From Flavobacteriales bacterium (GTDB lineage: Bacteria; Bacteroidota; Bacteroidia; Flavobacteriales_D; Crocinitomicaceae), in the NCBI GenBank assembly GCA_947500755.1, contig CANMTO010000021.1, positions 1 to 38,814 on the forward strand: DNA of 38,814 nt, given 5' to 3'. The notes below the pieces were generated by a model. The model did not search any database. It saw nothing but the letters and a program-made list of their open reading frames with translations, and was not told the origin of the DNA. Made by a program: the position numbers and the translations under genes. Shown here in pieces: positions 9,057 to 18,073 of this stretch. Numbering within the stretch: position 1 is the stretch's first letter; the number at the start of each line of letters is the position of its first letter.

Positions 9057-9725
9057 ATGAACGAAGGACAAGAATTTTTAAAATATGCGACCAAGCATGT
9101 AGGGTTAAGCAGCATGCACCTTGGACATTTTATTGAATCATCAATGACCCCTTACATTATTGAGGAACGCCCAATGAATATGACCCAAATGGATGTATTT
9201 TCTCGATTAATGATGGACAGAATCATCTTTCTAGGTACGGGCATCAACGATCAAGTAGCCAATATCATCAATGCGCAATTGTTATTCTTGGAATCCTTAG
9301 ACGCGAAGAAAGACATTCAGATTTATATGAATTCTCCGGGCGGTTCAGTCTATGCGGGCTTAGGGATTTATGACACCATGCAGTATATTAGACCAGATGT
9401 TGCTACCATTTGTACAGGGATTGCAGCCTCTATGGGTGCAGTATTGTTGTGTGCGGGTGCAGAAGGGAAACGAAGTGCGTTAAAGCATGCGCGCGTAATG
9501 ATTCATCAACCCTTGGGTGGTGCACAAGGTCAAGCGTCAGACATTGAAATTACAGCCCGTGAGATTCAGAAATTAAAGAAGGAATTATACGACATCATCG
9601 CAACGCATTCGAAACAAGACTATGAAAAGGTGTGGCAAGATTCAGACCGCGATTATTGGATGACATCGGAAGAGGCGAAAGCATATGGCATGGTGGATGA
9701 GGTGTTGTTGAGAAATCCAAAATAA
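9057..9725 (+). CDS. clpP: ATP-dependent Clp protease proteolytic subunit
   Basis: Serine peptidase core of the ClpXP/ClpAP proteases. From ATG 9057 it has 222 residues with the catalytic triad S125 (GIAASMG), H150 (ARVMIHQP) and D199 (SDRDYWM). Oxyanion-loop glycines are in [11 protein letters not shown]. The upstream in-frame ATG at 9006 is rejected because it would lie upstream of the predicted transcript start and adds unconserved sequence. clpX starts 1 nt after its stop codon, so the two are one operon. Confidence 0.97.
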   Translation: MNEGQEFLKYATKHVGLSSMHLGHFIESSMTPYIIEERPMNMTQMDVFSRLMMDRIIFLGTGINDQVANIINAQLLFLESLDAKKDIQIYMNSPGGSVYAGLGIYDTMQYIRPDVATICTGIAASMGAVLLCAGAEGKRSALKHARVMIHQPLGGAQGQASDIEITAREIQKLKKELYDIIATHSKQDYEKVWQDSDRDYWMTSEEAKAYGMVDEVLLRNPK

Positions 9726-9726
9726 G

Positions 9727-10956
9727 ATGACCTCGAAACGAGAATGTTCTTTTTGCGGGAATGAAATAATACATCCGCATGTTTTGGTATCAGGGGCTTC
9801 AGCTGTGATATGTGATGAATGTGTAATACAAGCCAAGCGAATTGTAGACAGTGAGTTGAATCGCAATCACGTGGAATTACCCAAAGACCGTTCTGCGTTC
9901 AGTGCCCTAAAACCAAAAGAACTGAGCGCGAAGTTAGACGAGTTTGTGATTGGACAAGAGGATGCAAAGAAAGTACTAAGTGTCGCGGTGTATAATCACT
10001 ATAAGCGTCTTGAAGCTAATCTATTGGAGTCTGATGTTCAAATTGAAAAATCAAACATTGTGTTGGTTGGAAGAACGGGCACTGGAAAAACCTTACTGGC
10101 AAAAACCATTGCGAACCTCTTGGATGTTCCTTTTTGTATTGCTGATGCGACAGTACTCACGGAAGCTGGATATGTAGGGGAAGATGTGGAAACTATATTA
10201 ACACGACTGTTGCAAGCTGCTGATTATAACATAGAAAAAGCACAACGGGGGATTGTTTTTATTGACGAAATAGATAAAATTGCCCGTAAAAAGGATAATC
10301 CATCAATTACTCGCGATGTCTCTGGTGAAGGGGTGCAACAAGCCCTGTTGAAATTACTCGAAGGAACCATCGTGAATGTTCCCCCTCAAGGCGGACGAAA
10401 ACACCCAGAGCAAAAGCTCATTCAACTCGATACTAGAAATATCCTGTTCGTTTGTGGTGGAGCATTTGACGGAATAGAGAGGCTGATTGCGCATCGAGTG
10501 AATAAGACGGCGATTGGGTTTTCAATGAAGGAAAAAGCCAGTGTTGAGCCCGTAGATTTGTTGAGTTATATTTCTCCAACGGATTTAAAGAATTATGGAT
10601 TGATTCCAGAATTAATTGGGCGCTTCCCGGTGTTAAGTCATTTGGTTCCCCTTGATCGTATTGCGCTTCGACGCATCTTAACAGAACCCAAAAACGCGTT
10701 AATGAAACAGTTCGTAAAAGTGTTTGAATTAGATGGCATTCGCCTTACCTTCGATCAGTCCGTGTTGGATTTTATCGTAGATAAAGCCATTGAATTTGAA
10801 TTAGGAGCCCGAGGATTACGTGCTATTTGTGAGGCGATTTTTATGGATGCCATGTATGAATTCCCTTCTACAAACAAGAAAAAGTTTCACGTTTCCTTGG
10901 AATACGCAGAAACGGTCTTTAATAAATCCAAGGTCGCTACATTATTTGCTGCGTAG
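9727..10956 (+). CDS. clpX: ClpX, ATP-binding subunit of Clp protease
   Basis: AAA+ unfoldase that feeds substrates to ClpP. It has 409 residues. The N-terminal zinc-binding domain has C7/C10 and C29/C32. The Walker A is at 115-122, the pore loop GYVG at 148-151 and the Walker B at 176-181 (IVFIDE). The RKH loop lies at 224-226 and the IGF ClpP-docking loop at 263-265. One oddity is the Walker A, which reads GRTGTGKT where ClpX normally has GPTG(S/T)GKT. This should still bind ATP because the G-K-T core is intact. Directly follows clpP. Confidence 0.97.
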   Translation: MTSKRECSFCGNEIIHPHVLVSGASAVICDECVIQAKRIVDSELNRNHVELPKDRSAFSALKPKELSAKLDEFVIGQEDAKKVLSVAVYNHYKRLEANLLESDVQIEKSNIVLVGRTGTGKTLLAKTIANLLDVPFCIADATVLTEAGYVGEDVETILTRLLQAADYNIEKAQRGIVFIDEIDKIARKKDNPSITRDVSGEGVQQALLKLLEGTIVNVPPQGGRKHPEQKLIQLDTRNILFVCGGAFDGIERLIAHRVNKTAIGFSMKEKASVEPVDLLSYISPTDLKNYGLIPELIGRFPVLSHLVPLDRIALRRILTEPKNALMKQFVKVFELDGIRLTFDQSVLDFIVDKAIEFELGARGLRAICEAIFMDAMYEFPSTNKKKFHVSLEYAETVFNKSKVATLFAA

Positions 10957-10979
10957 TTTATTTTTATTGACTCGTTTAT

Positions 10980-10987
10980 TACCTTTG
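10980..10987 (+). promoter_or_regulatory. -7 box for pdhB
   Basis: TACCTTTG matches TAnnTTTG and lies 29 nt before the pdhB ATG, in the only gap between clpX and pdhB. It suggests pdhB is transcribed separately. No TTG at ideal -33 spacing was seen. Confidence 0.45.
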
Positions 10988-11016
10988 CACCGCGTTAACA
11001 ACATTTTACCTACATC

Positions 11017-12000
11017 ATGAAAACAATTCAGTTTCGAGAAGCTCTAAGAGAAGCAATGTCCGAAGAAATGAGGAGAGATTCCTCGGTATTTCTGCTTGGA
11101 GAAGAAGTCGCCGAGTACAATGGCGCATATAAGGTTTCCCAAGGAATGTTGGATGAATTTGGTCCGAAACGGGTTATTGATACCCCAATCGCTGAATTAG
11201 GCTTTGCTGGAATCGCCGTGGGTGCATCCATGAACGGATTGCGACCGATTGTTGAATTTATGACATGGAATTTCGCTATACTTGCTGCAGATCAAATTAT
11301 TAACTCGGCAGCGAAAATGTTGCAAATGTCGGGGGGGCAGTACCATTGTCCGATTGTTTTCCGCGGTGGGAACGGAACGGCAGGGCAGTTAGGAGCTACC
11401 CATTCCCAAAGCTTTGAAGCATTTTATGCGCATGTTCCTGGGTTGAAAGTGATTACCCCTTCAAATCCTGCCGATGCGAAAGGCTTGTTGAAAGCTGCCA
11501 TTCGCGATCAAGATCCTGTGGTCTTTTTGGAATCTGAAAAAATGTATGGTGATAAAGGAGAAGTTCCGGAGGGGGAGTACATCATTCCAATTGGGGTAGC
11601 AGATGTAAAGCGTAAAGGAACCGATGTGACCATTGTTTCTTTTGGCAAAATCATGAAAGTGGCTTATGAAGCTGCTGAGGAGTTGGCCAAAGAAAATATT
11701 CATGCTGAAATCATTGACCTTCGTACGATTCGTCCACTCGATTATCATACGATTGTTGAATCCGTTAAGAAAACGAACCGCTGCGTGGTGCTTGAAGAAT
11801 CTTGGCCTTTGGCAAGTATTTCTTCGGAAATCGCGTACCACCTGCAACGATATGCGTTCGATTATTTAGATGCACCCGTTGAGCGTGTAACACAAACGGA
11901 TACGCCGTTTGCGTTTTCTCCGTCCTTAATTGATGAGGCTTTACCCAATGTGGATCGCCTGATTAAAGCAGTTAAAAGAACACTTTATAGAGCATCCTAG
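11017..12000 (+). CDS. pdhB: Pyruvate dehydrogenase E1 component, beta subunit
   Basis: Beta subunit of the alpha2beta2 thiamine-diphosphate E1 enzyme that decarboxylates pyruvate and acetylates lipoyl-E2. It has 327 residues. The transketolase pyrimidine-binding domain has the TPP-activating glutamate in TPIAELGFAG. The central GGNGTAGQLGATHSQSFEA and the C-terminal transketolase domain (DLRTIRPLD, VVLEESW) are typical. No alpha subunit or E2 is adjacent; flavobacteria often keep pdhB apart from pdhA-pdhC. A branched-chain 2-oxoacid E1 beta is the main alternative. It shares its stop with the convergent esterase gene (4-nt overlap at the palindrome CTAG). Confidence 0.9.
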   Translation: MKTIQFREALREAMSEEMRRDSSVFLLGEEVAEYNGAYKVSQGMLDEFGPKRVIDTPIAELGFAGIAVGASMNGLRPIVEFMTWNFAILAADQIINSAAKMLQMSGGQYHCPIVFRGGNGTAGQLGATHSQSFEAFYAHVPGLKVITPSNPADAKGLLKAAIRDQDPVVFLESEKMYGDKGEVPEGEYIIPIGVADVKRKGTDVTIVSFGKIMKVAYEAAEELAKENIHAEIIDLRTIRPLDYHTIVESVKKTNRCVVLEESWPLASISSEIAYHLQRYAFDYLDAPVERVTQTDTPFAFSPSLIDEALPNVDRLIKAVKRTLYRAS

Positions 12001-13412
12001 TTTTTGATTAACCGAATTAGCCCAACAGTTTTTCCATCTGACTGAACCTTAACAAGGTATATGCCTTGCTTCAAATTCACAAGTGAAATTGAACCCGATG
12101 TGTTGTACGTTGTCAGAATCGATTTTCCTGCAAGATCAAGAATTTCCAGATTTAACCGACCTGTAACGTTTGTATAGAGCGAAACTTCATCATGCGAGGG
12201 ATTCGGATAAAGGTTGAAATAATAAGTGGGTTCAATTAACGATAGCGATTGACAAAGTTCATTACTGCTTATCATTGGGGCGAAAAAAGTTGCCATTTGG
12301 AGTTGTCTCAAATTCATGTTGTCATAGGCGTGGCAAGGATTGTTCGCCTGATCTAAACAACTTCCCGGTACGAAAGCAAATTGATTTGGAAAATTGTTCG
12401 CAGTGAAATTGTTTTGAATGTTGTAGCCAAAATTTCCTTGATTATTCCAGTCACTGATTGCTTGGCTTCCGTGAACAATTGGAGTATTGGCAATTGCGTA
12501 ACAATTATATCCATTGGTCATACACCAATCTAAACCCCAGAAAACCTCCTTGCTACCTATTGGCACAATTATATCGCAAGGTTGATGATAGGAATAAATG
12601 GCTGGTTTAGCGATATTGGCAGGATGGTTTATCAATAAGTTGTTGAACATTGCCCCGAACATATTCCCAATTCCTTTAATGGTGTATTGCACTTGTGATG
12701 GTTCAATGTTGCCATCAATATCCCCCAAATCCGGACGAGAAATACTTGCTCCGAAAACTTCTCCAACATTATGAGCACAGCTCGACATATTTGCATTCGG
12801 TGCAGGCAATGAGGGTAATGCAAAAGTGGATAACGGACGCTCTTGCATGTCGTTCATTAAACCAACTCCCAAGGCTATAAAAGAACCAGCACTTTCCCCA
12901 ACAAGAAATACGTTATTTGTATCAATAGAGAATTGTTGGTTCCTATTAATTAAATAACGAAGTGCGCCTTTTGCGTCTTGAATACCACGATAATTTGCCC
13001 TGATCCATTCAGCCGTATCACTTGCAAACAAACAATTATAGCTCGGATAATTACAGCTCCACGTATTTTCATCAGAAATAAAACCTAAGCGATAAGAAAT
13101 GCTTGCGGTTACGTATCCTCTTCTGGCAAATTCTTTACAATAGTCTTGAACGCTTGCATCGTTTTTTGACCCCGCGATAAAAGCCCCTCCATGGATTACG
13201 ATGAGCAGGGGCCAACGCGAAATTTGAGAATTCACAGGACATTTAGGCTCATAGATGTCCATGGCTAAACTGACAGTGTTTCCATTGAAATCATTCGAAG
13301 TACCATAAGTTTCATTTAATGTACTGTCGTATGCATACTGTTGGTCAATCCATTGTTGACAGAGTATATTTAGATAGGAAAACAAAAATATTGGAAGTAA
13401 AATAGTTTTCAT
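11997..13412 (-). CDS. Secreted carboxylesterase/alpha-beta hydrolase with T9SS sorting domain
   Basis: A 471-residue esterase with an N-terminal signal peptide (MKTILLPIFLFSYLNILC). The oxyanion motif is HGGAF (74-78), and the nucleophile elbow GESAG places the catalytic serine at S174. Likely acid and base are D280 (CDIIVP) and H314 (PIVHG), which is less certain. From ~399 it ends in a type A T9SS sorting domain (YFNLYPNPSHDEV to GLIRLIKN). The mature enzyme should be exported through the outer membrane and probably surface-attached. Substrate unknown. The gene follows the subtilisin gene on the same strand, separated by a terminator, so it probably has its own promoter. Confidence 0.88.
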   Translation of the reverse strand: MKTILLPIFLFSYLNILCQQWIDQQYAYDSTLNETYGTSNDFNGNTVSLAMDIYEPKCPVNSQISRWPLLIVIHGGAFIAGSKNDASVQDYCKEFARRGYVTASISYRLGFISDENTWSCNYPSYNCLFASDTAEWIRANYRGIQDAKGALRYLINRNQQFSIDTNNVFLVGESAGSFIALGVGLMNDMQERPLSTFALPSLPAPNANMSSCAHNVGEVFGASISRPDLGDIDGNIEPSQVQYTIKGIGNMFGAMFNNLLINHPANIAKPAIYSYHQPCDIIVPIGSKEVFWGLDWCMTNGYNCYAIANTPIVHGSQAISDWNNQGNFGYNIQNNFTANNFPNQFAFVPGSCLDQANNPCHAYDNMNLRQLQMATFFAPMISSNELCQSLSLIEPTYYFNLYPNPSHDEVSLYTNVTGRLNLEILDLAGKSILTTYNTSGSISLVNLKQGIYLVKVQSDGKTVGLIRLIKN

Positions 13413-13449
13413 ATTTACGATTAAATTGGTTAATGAGATTTGAATTTAC

Positions 13450-13481
13450 AAAAAAAAGGGACCGAAGCCCCCTTTTTTTTT
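13450..13481 (-). terminator. Terminator of the S8 peptidase gene
   Basis: On the minus strand a GC stem capped by a C(TTCG)G tetraloop is followed by a run of T, an ideal intrinsic terminator. A-runs mirror the T-runs, so it may also work, less well, from the other side. It lies between the peptidase stop at 13499 and the esterase start at 13412. Confidence 0.85.
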
Positions 13482-13498
13482 GTTAGTCGATCTTGTGA

Positions 13499-15631
13499 TT
13501 ATAAAACCACCAGTTGTTTTGTTGCAGATAATCCGTTTGGCCCTTTAACGGTAATGATGTAAAGCCCGGCCTCTAGGTTTTGAATTAGCATGCTGTTAAA
13601 GTTCGTAACCGGCTTAGCCATAACGATGCGTCCAGTTTGTTCAGCCACAATTACTTTGGTCACATTCCCTTTCCACTGTACTTTAGCATCAGCATTGGTG
13701 GGATTAGGATATACATTTAAGGCAATCAATCCAAGAGATGTTACGTCTGCAGTAGATTCGTTAGCTACTTCTACGAAGGTACTTGTTGCGCAACCATTTG
13801 CATCGGTTGTAATTACGCTATACGTTCCTGCAGCTAATCCATATACATCTTCCGTTGTTTGTCCGGTGGACCATTCATAAGAGTATCCTGGTGTTCCACC
13901 GCTAACATTAAGGTCAATGCTTCCGTCGTTATTCCCTAAATCAGCGGTAACTACTGGATTTATTTCAATGGCTGCGGGTTCATTGATAACATACGTTCCG
14001 CTGGTACTGCATCCATTGGCATCTGTGATTTGTACTGCATAGGTTCCTGCACCAAGGGTCGTGTTGTTCTCCGTTGTGGCACCATTACTCCAATTGTAGG
14101 TATAGGTAGGGTTACCATTATTCACAACCAAGCTTACCGATCCATTCGTTCCTCCATTACAGCTTACATTATTCGAAATAGAATTCTCAATTACAGGAGT
14201 TCCGTTGCTAACTATAGCAGTTGTTGTTACTACACATCCATGGGCATCTGTTATTTGATAGGTATAGGTTCCAGAAGTAAGGTCACCAAAATAAAACTCA
14301 GCTTGTCCATTACTTGTGTTTACCTGATAAGGCTCTTGACCATTAGAAGGTGAGATGGTTACCGAACCATTCCCTTCAGTACATGCATTGCTAACGATAG
14401 CGACTACATCCATATTACTTGGTGTGGCTAAAGCCATAGAAACAGCCGCATTCGCATTTAATCTTCCCACACCAATGGATCCTGCATACGCTGGATTCAA
14501 GGCGTCGATATTAACTGAACTAGCTTTTAAAATTTGTTCGATTTCGTCGTTATCAATGCATGGATTTACACTCAACATTAAGGCTACGGTTCCTGTTACA
14601 AAAGGTGCGGCATACGAAGAACCTGAAGCGGTCATGTAATTTACCGGAGAATCTGAAATGTTAACTTTATATCCTGGAGCAGCTAAGTCTACTCTGCTGT
14701 TGTGTTGGTGTGTCGTATGTGGATCTCCAATGTTTTCTTCGTGGTTATCGTGTTCTCCAATACTGGTTACAGAAAATACATGGTTGTATGATGCAGGGTA
14801 GGCTAGTGCGGATGGGTCACCACAGGTGGTTCCATTTCCAGCTGCAGCAACTATAAATGTTCCATTTGCATATACTTCGTCTATCACATCTTGTTCAAAT
14901 TGACTGTAAGCACAACCTGAAAACCAACTTACATTGATGACATCAATTCCGGCATAGGTAGCCGCAAGTAGTTGATTAAAGTTCATTTCATAAAAAGCGA
15001 TGGATGAATTAAATCCAATAGAACTTACCCCAACCTGATTGTCTGTTTTTCCTGCTGCTATAATTGCCACTGCAGTTCCGTGTTCAGATGGTAAGGTGTT
15101 GTGGTAGTCGTAATATGTGATTTTTCCAGCTAATTCTTCGTGGAATGGGTTTAAGTTTTCATCGCTGATACCAACTATGATTCCTGCATTAGATTGTGTT
15201 TGATTCCACGCTTGCGGCGCTTTAATTAAATCCAAGGCATAGTTCGCACTGAATTCAGCATTATAATCGTTTGGAACATACAAGGTTTTGTATTCCGGTG
15301 CTCTTTCGATTTCAGCTATAACACCTGGAAAGTTTCTAAGCGTATTTTCTAAGGTTGCAACGTCGCACGCACAATTGAATTCATAAACACCTTGTAATTT
15401 TTCGTTTTTTGAATTTGAAAGGGCCTGATGAACTTCACTCACCCCAATTTGATTTAATGCATTTGCGAATGATGGGTTTGTTGACCCTATGCTCCCGTTT
15501 TCCAACACACGCGGTGTGCTTTGTTTGTCTGAAATTCTTGCCCAAATGCGTGCGCTTTGTGCTTCTGCAGTGAAACTGCTAATTCCGATTAATCCTGTGA
15601 ATAGGATGCTTACGTTGATTTTTGCTTTCAT
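13499..15631 (-). CDS. Secreted S8 (subtilisin-like) peptidase with SprB-type repeats and T9SS sorting domain
   Basis: A 710-residue exported protease. It has a signal peptide at 1-24 (SSFTAEAQ) and a propeptide-like segment to ~135. The S8 domain carries D157 (GISDENL), H184 (SEHGTAV), oxyanion N266 (AAAGNG) and S339 (GSSYAAP). Three SprB-like beta repeats cover ~410-620, each with NGxxPYxYxW-like and AGTYxVxxTDANGC motifs. A type A T9SS sorting domain (LNVYPNPTNADAK) ends the protein from ~638. It should be secreted and surface-attached by T9SS. The -7 element may be the near-consensus CATCTTTG on the minus strand at 15667-15660. Confidence 0.93.
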   Translation of the reverse strand: MKAKINVSILFTGLIGISSFTAEAQSARIWARISDKQSTPRVLENGSIGSTNPSFANALNQIGVSEVHQALSNSKNEKLQGVYEFNCACDVATLENTLRNFPGVIAEIERAPEYKTLYVPNDYNAEFSANYALDLIKAPQAWNQTQSNAGIIVGISDENLNPFHEELAGKITYYDYHNTLPSEHGTAVAIIAAGKTDNQVGVSSIGFNSSIAFYEMNFNQLLAATYAGIDVINVSWFSGCAYSQFEQDVIDEVYANGTFIVAAAGNGTTCGDPSALAYPASYNHVFSVTSIGEHDNHEENIGDPHTTHQHNSRVDLAAPGYKVNISDSPVNYMTASGSSYAAPFVTGTVALMLSVNPCIDNDEIEQILKASSVNIDALNPAYAGSIGVGRLNANAAVSMALATPSNMDVVAIVSNACTEGNGSVTISPSNGQEPYQVNTSNGQAEFYFGDLTSGTYTYQITDAHGCVVTTTAIVSNGTPVIENSISNNVSCNGGTNGSVSLVVNNGNPTYTYNWSNGATTENNTTLGAGTYAVQITDANGCSTSGTYVINEPAAIEINPVVTADLGNNDGSIDLNVSGGTPGYSYEWSTGQTTEDVYGLAAGTYSVITTDANGCATSTFVEVANESTADVTSLGLIALNVYPNPTNADAKVQWKGNVTKVIVAEQTGRIVMAKPVTNFNSMLIQNLEAGLYIITVKGPNGLSATKQLVVL

Positions 15632-15786
15632 TTTTATTTTTTTTAATTGGTTTCTGAGACAAAGATGAAGACCATTTAAAAAGGTGGGTGAAAACGCAAG
15701 CTGCTTATTTGTTAATTACACCTTGTTACGTGGAGGCGTATACGCAGTTTTGTGGATGATGCTACGCGTAACTACTTAGAAACGAA
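15632..15786. other. Intergenic spacer with nested inverted repeats
   Basis: A 155-nt gap between the lptF/G-type gene and the peptidase gene, both on the minus strand. It contains GTTACG (15725-15730) facing CGTAAC (15767-15772) with the perfect palindrome GCGTATACGC (15736-15745) inside. There is no T-tract, so it is not an obvious intrinsic terminator. No gene was seen. Confidence 0.4.
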
Positions 15787-16863
15787 TCATTTCTGAGCAG
15801 TTCTGTACAGTAAAAAAGCAAGGATTCCAAAGAGCAAATTCGGCGTCCATACAGCAATAAGCGCCGGAAGTCCAACATTCAAGGCAGCAACCGCCATGAC
15901 TTTCATCGCAAAAATGTAAACAAATACAAATCCGAGTCCTATGGCAATGTTCAAACCAATCCCACCACGTTTTTTACGTGAGGCTACCGAAACTCCAATT
16001 ATGGTTAGAATATATGTAGCAAAGGGATAGGATGTACGTTGATGCATTTCTATTTCATAATACGGCACACGAGAAGATCCCTTTTGTTTTTCTCGACTGA
16101 TCAATTGGGATAATTCGGGGTAAGTCATAGTTTCAGCAACATTCTCGCGCTGGGCCATTTCATCCATCGAAAAATTAAATACGGTATCCATGGTCGCTCG
16201 GTACTGTACAGTACCAATGGGAAATCCAATACGTTTTATGTACACATTTTTTAAGGTCCATTTATTGGTGCCCCTGTGATTCATTGCTTCGTTCGCCTTT
16301 AAAAAAAAGATGGGCTTGCTGGAATCCCCCCACTGTTGTAGCACAAAGTTGGTGACCTTACCCGCTTCGTTCGTATAAGTTGAAAAATATACCGAGGTAT
16401 TCCCTGGGTAATCCGCATGGTAATTTTCAACCATCATGAGATCCCGGTAGTATTTTTCTTCGAACCCTAGCCGAAGTTTATTCGCATTGGGCACAATAAA
16501 GTGGTTTAGGAGGAGTGAGAGTAACATCAAGATCGTGGCTGCAATCATATATGGCCTCATGAACCGTGAAATCGGTTTTCCTGAAAACCACATCGGAATC
16601 AATTCGGTGTCCTGAGCCAGTTTTGCGGTAAACCAGATGACAGATATAAAAATGATCATTGAGGAAAACATGTTGCCATGAAACAACAAGAAACTTAAAT
16701 AATACTCAAAGACGATAGCACTTACAGGGGCATGATTCGAAATAAACTCACTTAGTTTTTCCGAGACGTCGAACACCATCGCGAAAAGCATGATAATCCC
16801 AAGCATGAAAAAAAAGGTGCTTAAGAACTTCCGAATGATATATTTGTCGAGAATACTGAGCAT
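15787..16863 (-). CDS. LptF/LptG family permease (YjgP/YjgQ)
   Basis: Membrane half of the LPS-export ABC transporter that lifts LPS from the inner membrane to the periplasmic bridge. It has 358 residues from ATG 16863. Three hydrophobic segments lie in the N-terminal ~120 residues (FLSTFFFMLGIIMLFAMVF; MIIFISVIWF; AATILMLLSLLLNHFIVP), then a periplasmic beta region, and three C-terminal segments. The conserved YEIEMHQRTSYPFA block precedes the last segments. The start is chosen because MLSILDKYIIRKFL is the family N-terminus and gives a TAATG 1-nt overlap with tgt. A tgt-lptG pair is common in Bacteroidetes. LptF versus LptG cannot be decided with confidence. Confidence 0.88.
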   Translation of the reverse strand: MLSILDKYIIRKFLSTFFFMLGIIMLFAMVFDVSEKLSEFISNHAPVSAIVFEYYLSFLLFHGNMFSSMIIFISVIWFTAKLAQDTELIPMWFSGKPISRFMRPYMIAATILMLLSLLLNHFIVPNANKLRLGFEEKYYRDLMMVENYHADYPGNTSVYFSTYTNEAGKVTNFVLQQWGDSSKPIFFLKANEAMNHRGTNKWTLKNVYIKRIGFPIGTVQYRATMDTVFNFSMDEMAQRENVAETMTYPELSQLISREKQKGSSRVPYYEIEMHQRTSYPFATYILTIIGVSVASRKKRGGIGLNIAIGLGFVFVYIFAMKVMAVAALNVGLPALIAVWTPNLLFGILAFLLYRTAQK

Positions 16864-17993
16864 TACAAGCGGCGAGTAAGCATGGGGATTAGTGACGTTT
16901 TCCAAGCTAAGAACTCCCCCGTGGCGATTTTGTTTCTTGCTTGCTCCATTAAGGAAAGAAAAAAGGTGAGGTTATGTAAGGTTGCGATTTGCATCCCCAA
17001 GTTTTCTTGTACTTTGAATAAATGACGCAAGTACGCTTTGCTATATACCTGATCCGCCCAAAGTCCGGTGCTGCTATCAATGGGACTAAAGTCCATTTCC
17101 CATTTTTTATTTTTAATATTTATAGTGCCCTCTTTGGTGTAGAGCAATCCATGGCGCGCATTCCTGCTTGGCAAAACACAGTCGAACATGTCAATTCCAA
17201 GCCCAATACACTCGAGTAAATTCCATGGGGTTCCAACCCCCATCAGGTAGCGTGCTTTTTCATGAGGCAATACATCGGTGACAATGTTGGTCATTTCATA
17301 CAATTCATGCTCAGGTTCTCCAACAGATAGGCCTCCGATGCCGATGCCGACGTCTCCAAAATCAGACATATATTCGGCAGATTCAATGCGTAAATCTTGG
17401 TATACTGAACCCTGCACAATTGGAAATAGGGTTTGTTGATGCCCATATTTTGGGGCGGTGCGATCGAACTGATTAAAGCAACGTTTAAGCCAGTCATGAG
17501 TTAAGGCCAAGGAGTTTTTAGCGTATCCATAATCGCAGGGGTAGGGTGTACATTCATCAAAGGCCATGATGATATCAGCTCCGATGCTGCGTTGAATGTC
17601 TATGGCAAATTCTGGGGTAAACACATGGTAACTACCGTCTAAGTGGCTTTGAAATTTTACGCCATCCTCCATGATTTTTCGCGTACCCGCTAAGGAATAT
17701 ACTTGATAACCGCCGCTGTCCGTGAGTATTGGACGCTCCCAATTCATAAACTGGTGCAGTCCTCCCGCGGCCTCCATTACTTCCATTCCTGGACGCATGT
17801 ATAAATGATACGTGTTTCCGAGAATAATCTGCGCCTTGATGTCTTCGCGAAGTTCTTGTTGGTGAATTCCTTTTACTGTAGCTGAGGTTCCCACGGGCAT
17901 GAAAATCGGGGTTTCTATCGTCCCGTGATCCGTGTGTAAGCGACCAAGCCTTGCTTTTGTTAAGGTATCCGTATGAAGTTTTTCGAAGTGCAT
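16863..17993 (-). CDS. tgt: Queuine tRNA-ribosyltransferase (tRNA-guanine transglycosylase)
   Basis: Exchanges guanine-34 of GUN-anticodon tRNAs for preQ1 in queuosine synthesis. It has 376 residues. The active-site motifs ILTDSGGYQV (D92), IIMAFDECTPYP, GGLSVGEP and IDMFDCVLPSRNARHG are all intact. The structural zinc motif CxCxxC normally found near 307-314 is absent: the stretch reads DSSTGLWADQ, although the partner histidine (ATLHNL, H340) remains. Loss of these cysteines seems to occur in related flavobacterial proteins. It precedes the lptF/G-type gene with a 1-nt overlap. A QueD-like gene is at 32901-33305. Confidence 0.95.
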   Translation of the reverse strand: MHFEKLHTDTLTKARLGRLHTDHGTIETPIFMPVGTSATVKGIHQQELREDIKAQIILGNTYHLYMRPGMEVMEAAGGLHQFMNWERPILTDSGGYQVYSLAGTRKIMEDGVKFQSHLDGSYHVFTPEFAIDIQRSIGADIIMAFDECTPYPCDYGYAKNSLALTHDWLKRCFNQFDRTAPKYGHQQTLFPIVQGSVYQDLRIESAEYMSDFGDVGIGIGGLSVGEPEHELYEMTNIVTDVLPHEKARYLMGVGTPWNLLECIGLGIDMFDCVLPSRNARHGLLYTKEGTINIKNKKWEMDFSPIDSSTGLWADQVYSKAYLRHLFKVQENLGMQIATLHNLTFFLSLMEQARNKIATGEFLAWKTSLIPMLTRRL

Positions 17994-18073
17994 AAGCGTG
18001 TTGATAAAAACACGGGTTAAAGATACAGCTATTTACGTTCTCACCCCATCTTTGCATACTTGAATTAAATGGG

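Noticed and set aside
14030..14353. Open frames of ~95-107 codons on the plus strand opposite the S8 peptidase gene
   Set aside because: They lie within a well-supported peptidase/SprB coding region on the other strand, have no promoter, and their products look like reverse-frame translation of repeat sequence.
13770..14420. Internally repetitive DNA that could be taken for a repeat array
   Set aside because: The periodicity is explained by SprB-type protein repeats in the peptidase; units are diverged and in frame, unlike CRISPR or satellite DNA.
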